Source of the DNA: Myxococcales bacterium
Lineage (GTDB): Bacteria > Myxococcota_A > Polyangia > Polyangiales > Polyangiaceae
Assembly (NCBI GenBank): GCA_009692485.1
Contig: SHZB01000014.1
Span: 1-36,948, forward strand
Direction of reading: 5' to 3'
DNA: 36,948 bases
The stretch's first letter is position 1. Each line of letters starts with the position of its first letter. Position numbers and translations under genes: made by a program. Shown here in pieces: positions 1 to 6,854 of this stretch. The notes beneath the pieces are model-generated. The model saw only the letters and a list, made by a program, of their open reading frames with translations, made no database searches and was not told where the DNA came from.

Positions 1-2
1 CA

Positions 3-536
3 GCCCGCGCTCCAGCCGCGCAGCGCGAGTACGACGAAGAACTCCGAGTTCTGCCCATCAGCGGGAGGTCGTGGAAATGGCGGGGCGCGCTCTTCGCCGC
101 CGCGGCTGTTCTGCTCGGCGGAGCGGTCGCGTGGATGTCGGGCCTCGGGCGCGATGCGCAGCTGGAGGCAGGTGCGAATGCGGAGGCTACCGAGGCCTCC
201 CTTGGTGCCTCTCCCCATGCCTCTACCGATGGCCCCAAAGCTGTGGCCACGAGCGCCACGACGGGGGCCACTGCCGCATCGCCGCCAACGGACAGCGCGA
301 CGCCCGAGCCCGCGGCTCGTGACCGTGCACAAAACGCTACGCCCGCAGCGGCCCGTGGGCGCAAAGCACGCGCGGGAGACCACGGCAAATCGACCGCCTC
401 CACGCCGCCGCTCGCTACGAAGGCTCCAGATTCGGCCCCGCCGGCCACCGTAGCTCCGGCTGCTGGACCTCCGGCTGCCCGTCCTCCGACGGCGGGGCCT
501 CCGACGGCTGGGCGCAGAATTTCCAGCGAACTCTGA
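3..536 (+). CDS. C-terminal part of a single-pass membrane protein (5' end outside window)
   Basis: The reading frame is open from the left edge to a TGA at 534-536, so only the C-terminal part (about 177 residues) is present. It starts with a short charged stretch, then a hydrophobic segment encoded at about 84-140 (WRGALFAAAAVLLGGAVAW) that looks like one transmembrane helix. The remaining roughly 130 residues are low-complexity Ala/Pro/Thr, with a near-repeat of PPTAGPPTAG close to the end. The layout (cytoplasmic part, one helix, disordered outer tail) resembles that of the kinase downstream, and the missing N-terminus could be a kinase or another regulatory domain. That is only an inference from the neighbour. 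An internal ATG at 135 lies at the end of the membrane segment and is unlikely to be the true start. No function can be assigned. Confidence 0.6.
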   Translation, partial: ARAPAAQREYDEELRVLPISGRSWKWRGALFAAAAVLLGGAVAWMSGLGRDAQLEAGANAEATEASLGASPHASTDGPKAVATSATTGATAASPPTDSATPEPAARDRAQNATPAAARGRKARAGDHGKSTASTPPLATKAPDSAPPATVAPAAGPPAARPPTAGPPTAGRRISSEL

Positions 537-614
537 GCGGAAGCAGGGTTTTGCTCGGAGCTTCCGTCAGTTCAATGGACTCCGGAGCCGTGCCCGGCAT
601 AAGCTGCTCGGACT

Positions 615-2159
615 ATGGCTCTCGTGCCCGGCGAAATCATCGATGGCAAGTACCGCATCGTGCGGCCCATCGGCGAAGGCGGAATGGGCATGGTCTACGA
701 AGGCGAAAATACGCGCATCAAGCGGCGCGTCGCCATCAAGATTTTGCACGAGGCGGTGAGCGCGAAGGCGGACGTCGTGCAGCGCTTCGAGCGCGAGGCG
801 CAGGCTGCAGGCCGCATCGGCTCCGAGCACATCGTCGAGGTCCTCGATCTCGGCAACCTGCCGTCCGGGGAACGATACATGGTGATGGAATACCTCGACG
901 GCGAGGACCTCACCCACCGCATCAAGCGCAACGTCCAGCTCACCGCGGCCCAGTGCGCCCCGCTCGCCATTCAGATCCTCGAGGGTCTCGCCGCCGCGCA
1001 CGACGCCGGGATCGTCCACCGTGATCTCAAGCCCGACAACATCTACATCTTGGCGAAGAGCGCGGGCCGCACGGACTTCGTGAAGATCTTGGATTTCGGC
1101 GTCTCGAAGTTCTCGTCGCTCGACACCGAGATGAGCATGACGCGCACCGGCGCGGTGGTGGGCACGCCGTATTACATGTCCCCCGAGCAAGCCAAGGGCG
1201 ACAAAGTCGATCCGCGTAGCGACCTCTATTCGATCGGGGTGGTGCTCTATCAAATGGCGAGCGGTCGCGTCCCCTTCACGGCCGGCTCCTTCAACGAGCT
1301 GCTCTTCAAGATCGTGCTCGAGTCACCCGCGCCGCTCACGGAGATCGTGCCGACGATCGATCCGGCTTTCGCAGACATCGTCGCCAAGGCGATGCACCGC
1401 GACCCGCTCGAGCGCTTCCAAGACGCGCGAGAATTTCAGCTGGCGCTAGCAGCGTTCGCGCACGCAACGGGGGCCGGGGTGCAGGCGCCGGCTGCCTCGT
1501 ACGCTGCCTACGGCGGTCCGTCAGCCGCCGCCTCCGGCGCGTACTCAGCCGCCGCAGCCGCCTCCGCCGCCGCCGGTCACGTCACACCGTCCTCGACCAA
1601 TGCGCTGCAAAACGTGCCGTTCGCCATGGGGTCGCCGCGGATCATGACCGACGGGGCATCGACGCCCGGCACGCTCGGCATGTCCCAAGCCGCACTCTCG
1701 ATGACGCACCCGCCCAGCACGGGCGCGGGCAAAAAGCTTGCGCTCGCCATCGTCGTCGTGGCGACTGTGGCCGTCGGCGGACTAGGCGGATTTCTCCTCG
1801 CCCAACCGGATGGCGTCGCAGCGTCCCGCGAGGGCGTGCCGAGTGGCGCAGCCAGTGGGCCGACGCTCGCCGCAAGCTCCACTACGACGGCTTCCGGTTC
1901 CGGCGTTGCCGCGAGCGCAACGGCATCGGCTGAGGTCCGTCCGGCCGAGCCGCTGACCGTACCGGTGGCACCAGAAATTCCAAGCCCGCCCAGCTCTGCG
2001 AGCGCCACAGTCGCGCCGATCGCTCGGCCGATTGGGGGGTACCCGGATCGCAGCCGTGAAAGGCCGATACCGACGGCGACGCCCACGGTGACGCCAACCG
2101 CGAAACCGACTGCTACCGTCGCGAGGGGCCGTGTCGGCGCTATCAAAGACGATCTCTAG
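615..2159 (+). CDS. Membrane-anchored eukaryotic-type Ser/Thr protein kinase
   Basis: The protein has 514 residues. A complete Hanks-type kinase domain covers about residues 13-280: glycine loop GEGGMG at 20-25, ATP-anchoring K42 in VAIK, catalytic HRDLKPDN at 135-142, metal-binding DFG at 160-162, an activation segment rich in Ser/Thr, and SPEQ in place of APE. An Ala/Ser-rich linker follows, then one transmembrane helix at about 373-397 (KKLALAIVVVATVAVGG...). The last 115 or so residues are Ser/Thr/Pro/Ala-rich and would lie outside the cytoplasmic membrane. This is the usual PknB-like topology, but no PASTA or other recognised sensor domain is visible. It should phosphorylate Ser/Thr of cytoplasmic proteins, and its substrates cannot be told. 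The ATG at 615 is preferred because the kinase fold begins about 12 residues later. The TAG stop is the first triplet of a 24-bp repeat array. Confidence 0.95.
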   Translation: MALVPGEIIDGKYRIVRPIGEGGMGMVYEGENTRIKRRVAIKILHEAVSAKADVVQRFEREAQAAGRIGSEHIVEVLDLGNLPSGERYMVMEYLDGEDLTHRIKRNVQLTAAQCAPLAIQILEGLAAAHDAGIVHRDLKPDNIYILAKSAGRTDFVKILDFGVSKFSSLDTEMSMTRTGAVVGTPYYMSPEQAKGDKVDPRSDLYSIGVVLYQMASGRVPFTAGSFNELLFKIVLESPAPLTEIVPTIDPAFADIVAKAMHRDPLERFQDAREFQLALAAFAHATGAGVQAPAASYAAYGGPSAAASGAYSAAAAASAAAGHVTPSSTNALQNVPFAMGSPRIMTDGASTPGTLGMSQAALSMTHPPSTGAGKKLALAIVVVATVAVGGLGGFLLAQPDGVAASREGVPSGAASGPTLAASSTTTASGSGVAASATASAEVRPAEPLTVPVAPEIPSPPSSASATVAPIARPIGGYPDRSRERPIPTATPTVTPTAKPTATVARGRVGAIKDDL

Positions 2160-2348
2160 CGAAGTGCGTCGGTGACTCGGTAGCGAAGTGCGTCGATGAC
2201 TCGGTAGCGAAGTGCGTCGATGACTCGGTAGCGAAGTGCGTCGGTGACTCGGTAGCGACGTGCGTCGGTGACTCGGTAGCGACGTGCGTCGGCAACTCGG
2301 TAGCGACGTGCGTCGGCAACTCGGTAGCGAAGTGCGTCGATAACAGGG
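2157..2348 (+). repeat. 24-bp tandem repeat array overlapping the kinase stop codon
   Basis: There are eight head-to-tail units of 24 bp, the last one degenerate. Each begins TAGCGA[A/C]GTGCGTCG, followed by a variable GTGA/ATGA/GCAA and CTCGG. Units 5-7 carry CGACG-TG-CGTCG, a 5-bp inverted repeat. The first TAG is the stop codon of the kinase gene, and because the unit is a multiple of three, an in-frame TAG recurs in every unit. All three minus-strand frames are open across the array, but no start or domain supports a gene there. The role is unknown: protein-binding iterons, a 3' mRNA structure or a neutral expansion are all possible. Confidence 0.9.
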
Positions 2349-2414
2349 CGTCTGTAACAGATTGCGCGTGGATCGCTGGACACGCCACTCGCGCCGGTAC
2401 ACTGTCAGCCATCC

Positions 2415-2936
2415 ATGGCGTTCATCATCACCGAGAACTGCACCGGCTGCACGGCGTGCATACGTCGCTGCCCGACCAACGCCATCACCGGCGAGCGCAA
2501 GCTCCTGCACGTCATCGATCCGGAGCTGTGCATCGACTGTGGCGCGTGCGGTGTCGTGTGCCCGGACGAGGCGATCTTCGACCACCTCGGCAACCTCTGC
2601 GACAACCTGAAGTCCGTTCAGCGGCCGCTCGCGTACGTCGATCTTCAGTCCTGCGTCGGCTGTGAGTGGTGCGTCTGGGCCTGCCCATTCGACGCATTGC
2701 AGATGGTCAAGCTGATGGACGGTCACCACTTCGAGATCGCCGAGGTCATCACCAAGAAGTGTGTCGGCTGCACGCTCTGCGAGCTCGATTGCCCTTACGA
2801 CGCCATCCACATCTTTCGCGCGGACTCCGATGCGACTGCCGCGCGGATCGAGAAAAACGCGCAATTTCGGGAAGAAATCGGGATCTCGACCGAGCGCGCC
2901 GCTCCCGCCGAGGCTGAGGACGAGCAAGCGGCGTGA
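2415..2936 (+). CDS. Polyferredoxin with four [4Fe-4S] cluster motifs
   Basis: The protein has 173 residues and four CxxCxxCxxxCP motifs: C9-C12-C15-C19, C39-C42-C45-C49, C80-C83-C86-C90 and C116-C119-C122-C126. That makes two tandem 2[4Fe-4S] ferredoxin domains, enough ligands for four clusters. There is no signal peptide or membrane segment, so it should be a cytoplasmic electron carrier or the electron-transfer subunit of an oxidoreductase. The last 45 residues are charged and lack cysteines. The layout resembles HycB/DmsB/PsrB-type iron-sulfur subunits, but no catalytic subunit is encoded nearby, so its redox partner is unknown. The stop overlaps the start of the next gene, which suggests translational coupling with a small membrane protein that could tether it. 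Confidence 0.9.
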   Translation: MAFIITENCTGCTACIRRCPTNAITGERKLLHVIDPELCIDCGACGVVCPDEAIFDHLGNLCDNLKSVQRPLAYVDLQSCVGCEWCVWACPFDALQMVKLMDGHHFEIAEVITKKCVGCTLCELDCPYDAIHIFRADSDATAARIEKNAQFREEIGISTERAAPAEAEDEQAA

Positions 2937-3343
2937 TGCCAAGCGACGCCGAGGCCCCAGCGCCAACGAGTCGCGACGACGACGCTCCAGGCGGCACGGG
3001 CGAAACACCGACCGGGCCCGCACCCCCGCTGAACGACGCTCCAGGCGGCACGGGCGAAACACCGACCGGGCCCGCACCCCATGCCGACTGGCCACCCTTC
3101 GCGCGCCGCTATCCGCGCGATCCGGAACTCGATCAGCTCATCGACGCCTTCGCTCAAGGCAATTTCGCGCGGGTGCGCCACGAAGCGCCGCTCTACGCAA
3201 GCCGAGCCGCGAGCCCCGAGCTCGCCGCCGCAGCGCGCGATCTTCGGCAACGCATCGAGCCAAGCCGGCTCGCCGTTTACCTCCTCGCGCTGGGCGTGGC
3301 GCTCATGTTGTTTCTCTTCACGCACTACGCCCGGCTCCACTGA
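2936..3343 (+). CDS. Small protein with a C-terminal membrane anchor and an internal 18-residue-period duplication
   Basis: The protein has about 135 residues. Its ATG overlaps the ferredoxin stop in TGATG; a GTG at 2933 in the same frame is an alternative start. The N-terminal third is Pro/Gly/Thr-rich and contains the 15-residue motif DAPGGTGETPTGPAP twice. Residues of about 55-110 form a helical, Ala/Arg-rich region with the pattern LDQLIDAFAQGNFARVRHEA, suggestive of a TPR-like helix pair. One hydrophobic helix follows at the C-terminus (LAVYLLALGVALMLFLF), with a five-residue basic tail. The predicted topology is tail-anchored with the bulk in the cytoplasm. I do not recognise the family. 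The overlap with the polyferredoxin gene suggests the two act together, perhaps as a membrane docking partner, which is inference. Confidence 0.7.
   Translation: MPSDAEAPAPTSRDDDAPGGTGETPTGPAPPLNDAPGGTGETPTGPAPHADWPPFARRYPRDPELDQLIDAFAQGNFARVRHEAPLYASRAASPELAAAARDLRQRIEPSRLAVYLLALGVALMLFLFTHYARLH
2980..3080 (+). repeat. 47-bp direct repeat with 54-bp period inside the small membrane-protein gene
   Basis: Positions 2980-3026 and 3034-3080 are identical over 47 bp. They encode two copies of DAPGGTGETPTGPAP, separated by a few residues. The period is a multiple of three, so the frame is kept. The perfect identity, including silent positions, points to a recent duplication. Confidence 0.9.
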
Positions 3344-3583
3344 CGGCGTGCGCGCTTGACTCGCGTCACGGCGTTCTCTTCGAAGCTCGGCTACCACTGT
3401 CTCGATTCACTCGAATCGAGCACCTTGTCATGCGAGCAGCCGAGTCAACACCGTTCGAAATCGAGGGTATTGCGATGCCATCACGCCATTCGGGACATCG
3501 CATGACCCGCGGTTTCGATGGATTCGGGCACATCGGAATGCCCATCGGAATGCCCGTCGTTCTGATGGATTCGGTGTACTAGA

Positions 3584-4816
3584 GTGCCCGCCGTGAATGC
3601 CCGGCCAGTGACCTATTGGGACTACATCAAGGTCGAAGAGCTCTTGTGCCTTCAGACCGGGCTCCACCCGCGCTCGCGCGTGCCCGCCACCGGCGCCGAG
3701 AGCATGCCCGCCACCGGCGCCGAGAGCGTAGCTGCGACTACCAGCACGGACGCGGTCGCGAGCGGTGGCTCGGCCGAAAAACCGAGCGCCTCAGAGCCGG
3801 GCAACGACGAAGTGCTCTTCATCGTCTCGCACCAGGTCGCCGAGCTGTGGTTCAAGCTCATCCTTCGTGAGCTCGAGAGCGTGCGCTCGCTCTTTCGCAT
3901 GAACCCGGTGCCGGACGACGCGCTCGCCGCCGCCGTCCGCTCCTTGCGCCGCGCGGCCACGATCTTCGAGGTCGCCACCGACCACTGGCGCGTCGTCGAG
4001 ACGCTCACGACGCGCGACTACCTCGCGTTTCGCGATCAGCTCGTGGGCGCCAGCGGGTTTCAGTCCGCGCAGCTTCGCCAGATCGAAATCCTCCTCGGGC
4101 TCGACGACACCAAGCGCATCACGTGCGCTGGCGAGCGTGGCTACAAGGACGCGTTGCGCACGCCAACGGGCGGGGGATCTCCGGCGCTCGCGCGCGTCGA
4201 GGGACAGCTCGCATCGGGCCCGAGCCTCCGTGACGCGCTCGATGGGTGGCTCGCGCGCACCCCGATCGACGGCTCGTCCGAGCCCGGCCACGTCGAGGAT
4301 TACGTGGCGCGCTTCCTCGCGGCGCACGAGAAGCAAGCGCATGCGCTCCTCGCGGTCAGTCGCGCCCAAGCGCATCCGACGATGGACCTGGCGGTGCTCG
4401 AAGAGCGCTACCAGAAGGACATCGACAAGGCGCGCGCCTTCCTCCATTGCGACGATCTCCGAGAGCTCGAGCCGCGCGAACGACAGGCACGTCGCCACTC
4501 CCGCGCCGCGCTCGTGTTCATCGAGAGCCATCGCGAGCTGCCTCGCCTCGCATGGCCGCGTGAGGTGGTTGAAGCGACTCTCGCGCTCGAGCAGTCGATG
4601 ATCATTTGGCGGCAGCGGCACGCGCGCATGGTCGAACGTGTGATCGGCCGCCGCCCCGGCACCGGCGGCTCGGGCGGGGTCGACTATCTCGACGCGACCG
4701 CGCTGAATTACCGCGTTTTCGGGGATCTTTGGGCGGTTCGCACGATCCTCCTCAAGAGCGAGCTGGTGCCAAGCCTCGCCCACGCCGCCGACTACCGCTT
4801 TCGCGTCGAGGACTGA
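3584..4816 (+). CDS. kynA: Tryptophan 2,3-dioxygenase with an N-terminal low-complexity insertion
   Basis: This heme enzyme oxidises L-tryptophan to N-formylkynurenine, the first step of the kynurenine pathway, in the cytoplasm as a tetramer. The family signatures are clear: FIVSHQVAELWFK with the active-site base H83; FRDQLVGASGFQSAQLR at about 146-162; WRQRHARMVERVIG with the proximal heme ligand H346; and the substrate loop GTGGSGGVDYL. The protein has 410 residues against roughly 280-400 for the family. About 45 residues of Ala/Ser/Thr/Glu-rich sequence (about 29-73), including two copies of PATGAES, are inserted between the first helix (YWDYIKVEELLCLQTG) and the conserved NDEVLFI segment, which is usually HDE. 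The start is GTG at 3584, with GTG 3593 possible. No other kynurenine-pathway gene lies in the window. Confidence 0.93.
   Translation: MPAVNARPVTYWDYIKVEELLCLQTGLHPRSRVPATGAESMPATGAESVAATTSTDAVASGGSAEKPSASEPGNDEVLFIVSHQVAELWFKLILRELESVRSLFRMNPVPDDALAAAVRSLRRAATIFEVATDHWRVVETLTTRDYLAFRDQLVGASGFQSAQLRQIEILLGLDDTKRITCAGERGYKDALRTPTGGGSPALARVEGQLASGPSLRDALDGWLARTPIDGSSEPGHVEDYVARFLAAHEKQAHALLAVSRAQAHPTMDLAVLEERYQKDIDKARAFLHCDDLRELEPRERQARRHSRAALVFIESHRELPRLAWPREVVEATLALEQSMIIWRQRHARMVERVIGRRPGTGGSGGVDYLDATALNYRVFGDLWAVRTILLKSELVPSLAHAADYRFRVED
3681..3728 (+). repeat. 24-bp tandem duplication inside kynA
   Basis: Two adjacent 24-bp units (3681-3704 and 3705-3728) differ only in the last base. They encode PATGAES-M and PATGAES-V within the insertion of the dioxygenase. 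The period is a multiple of three, so the frame is kept. Confidence 0.9.
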
Positions 4817-4817
4817 C

Positions 4818-4891
4818 GACTCACGCGCCTCACGACTCACGCGCCTCACGCCTCACGCGCCTCACGCCTCACGCGCCTTACGCCTCACGAG
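4818..4891 (+). repeat. 16-bp tandem repeat between kynA and the first HTTM gene
   Basis: Four full units and one partial unit of G[A/C]CTCACGCGCC[T]CAC type, period 16 bp, fill nearly the whole 82-bp gap between the stop of kynA and the GTG start of the next gene. The period is not a multiple of three, in keeping with a non-coding location. No terminator or ribosome-binding site is evident inside it. Confidence 0.9.
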
Positions 4892-4898
4892 AGATCCT

Positions 4899-6848
4899 GT
4901 GCTCACGAAGCTTCGCGATCACTTCCTGCGCATCGACGCGCGCTCACTCGGCCTTTACCGCATCGGCCTCGGCGCGACGCTGCTCGTCGATCTGTTCGCG
5001 CGCTGGCGGTGGCTCGTCGCCTTCTATTCGAACGACGGCGTACTGCCGAATCACCATCACCTCTTTCAGCTTCGCGAGGTCGGCGAAATCTGGAGCATCT
5101 ACCACGCGTTCTCGAGCGCCGACGAGGCGACGACGGCCTTCATCCTCACCGGTCTCGCGTACGCATGCTTCTTCATCGGGTGGCACACGCGCGTGTTCGC
5201 GGTCGTGAGCGCGGTCTTGTTCGTCGCGCTCGAGGGACGCAACTCGCTCACGGGTGACATCGGCAGCTCCATCACGATAGCCCTGCTCGCGCCCAGTATT
5301 TTCCTGCCGCTCGGGGCGCGCTTCTCGATCGACAGCCTCGCCGCTTCTCTCGGCGCCCGCGACGAACGGACGGCCGAAGATCTCAATGACCGCACGCTCC
5401 CGGCGCTAGTTTCGCTTCGCCCCTCGCTCGCTGCCCTCACGCTCGTCATCACGATCGGCCTGGTTCCCTTGTCGGCGGCGCTGCTTCAAAACGGCGCGAC
5501 CTGGCAGAGCGGCGACGCCCTCTATTACGCGCTCCACACGGACCGCTGGACGAGCGCAATCGGCGTCTGGCTGCGCGAACGCAACTCCGTTCTCCGCCCG
5601 TGGACCACGATCTTTCGCGTCGCGGAGCTCGCCGTCCTTCCGCTCGTCCTCATGCCGGTAGTTCGGCTCTATGCGCGCGCCATCGCGATCGCGTGCCTCG
5701 CCTTCATCGGCCTCACGCTCACCCTCTTGTTTGATCTCGGCGCGCTCGGACCATGCTTGCTCGCTGGCTCCGCGGCGCTCATCCCCAGCGAAGCTTGGGA
5801 CCGCGCCTGCCGCCGCACCCGACCCATCCGTCTCCTCTACGACGATGACTGCGGGATGTGCCTCTGGCTCGCGCGCTTGCTCAAGCGCCTCGATTGCCGC
5901 CACAACGTCACATTCGTCCCAAGCTCGCTCGAAGAGCTTCCCGCCGGGGTCGATCGCGCCGCGACCGAGATCACGATGATCGTCCTCGATCCGGCCGGCC
6001 GCGCCCACACCGACGCCGGCGCCCTCGCGCAGGTGTTTCGCTCGTTGCCGCTCACGACGCCGCTCGGCATCGTCATCGCTCTGCCGCTCGTGCGCTCCGT
6101 CGTGCGTGCCGCGTACTATCGCGTCGCGTCCAATCGCATGCGCATCAGCGAAGCCTGTGGCCTCGGAAGCTGCGGCCTCGCGGCACGCTCCGTCGCCGAT
6201 GTGCCCGACCGCGCGCCCACGCCACCGGCGACACGCCTCGCTCGCAGCATCGTCCTCGCGCTCGAGTCGGGCATCGTCTTCTTTCTCTTTCTCGTGCTGC
6301 TCGCTCCCTCCGAGTCGATGAACCCCGTCACGGCGCCCTTGCATCTCCGCGACAAAGCCGTCCTCGCCTCGGCCGCGCGCTGGGCACGCTTCACCGCGCC
6401 GTGGGGCCTCTTCGCTCCCGAGCCACCGCGCGTGAACGAGGCCCTCGTCGTCGAAGCCGAGACCAGGGACGGAACGATCTACGACGTTTTGAGCGGCAAG
6501 GCCCCCGATCTCGACCTCCGCGATCCGGCCCAGCATCGCCTCGGCACGCTGTGGTCCACCTACGCCGCCAGCGTGCGAAACGACGAGCACTCTGCCTATC
6601 GTCCAGAGCTGCGCCGTTACCTCATGCGCGGTGGCGTGCCCTCCGATTCGGGCAAACCCGTGCCGAACATCTCGCGCATCAAGGCCTGGTGGTTGGGAGC
6701 GCCCATCCCCGCTCCCGGACAAGCGCGCACCGGAGAAGTCACGCGCAGCGACATTCTCGACGGAAGCGCGCTGCGAACGACGACGCCACTCGACGATCCG
6801 AGCCGCGTCCGACCTCGTCTCAAGCCTGATTTGCGCCAGCTCCGGTAG
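4899..6848 (+). CDS. HTTM-domain membrane protein with an embedded DCC (DUF393) thiol-disulfide domain
   Basis: The protein has 649 residues. Residues of about 12-300 form a multi-helix membrane domain of the HTTM type (vitamin-K-dependent carboxylase-like), with typical features SLGLYRIGLG near the start and FYSNDGVLPNHHHLF at about 42-56. A soluble DCC domain follows at about 308-430 with the motif YDDDCGMC, whose cysteines C318 and C321 form the expected redox pair. Another helix (SIVLALESGIVFFLFLVLL) leads to a C-terminal domain containing WGLFAPEPP and GKAPDLDLRD. The HTTM, DCC and C-terminal parts all recur in the next gene. HTTM proteins are thought to act in or near the membrane on quinone-like or lipid-linked substrates, but the reaction here is unknown. 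The start is GTG at 4899. The next gene begins 6 bp after the stop, so the pair is one operon. Confidence 0.85.
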   Translation: MLTKLRDHFLRIDARSLGLYRIGLGATLLVDLFARWRWLVAFYSNDGVLPNHHHLFQLREVGEIWSIYHAFSSADEATTAFILTGLAYACFFIGWHTRVFAVVSAVLFVALEGRNSLTGDIGSSITIALLAPSIFLPLGARFSIDSLAASLGARDERTAEDLNDRTLPALVSLRPSLAALTLVITIGLVPLSAALLQNGATWQSGDALYYALHTDRWTSAIGVWLRERNSVLRPWTTIFRVAELAVLPLVLMPVVRLYARAIAIACLAFIGLTLTLLFDLGALGPCLLAGSAALIPSEAWDRACRRTRPIRLLYDDDCGMCLWLARLLKRLDCRHNVTFVPSSLEELPAGVDRAATEITMIVLDPAGRAHTDAGALAQVFRSLPLTTPLGIVIALPLVRSVVRAAYYRVASNRMRISEACGLGSCGLAARSVADVPDRAPTPPATRLARSIVLALESGIVFFLFLVLLAPSESMNPVTAPLHLRDKAVLASAARWARFTAPWGLFAPEPPRVNEALVVEAETRDGTIYDVLSGKAPDLDLRDPAQHRLGTLWSTYAASVRNDEHSAYRPELRRYLMRGGVPSDSGKPVPNISRIKAWWLGAPIPAPGQARTGEVTRSDILDGSALRTTTPLDDPSRVRPRLKPDLRQLR

Positions 6849-6854
6849 CGAACG

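Noticed and set aside
1782-3095. Long minus-strand open frame (437 codons) across the kinase end, the 24-bp array and the ferredoxin gene
   Set aside because: It is antisense to two clear genes, its middle is just the translated repeat, and it has no domain or ribosome-binding site. Stop codons are rare in GC-rich antisense frames.
3344-3583. Small gene in the gap before kynA
   Set aside because: Open frames here have no ribosome-binding site or recognisable features. Only a short CATCGGAATGCCC duplication near 3531-3560 is visible.
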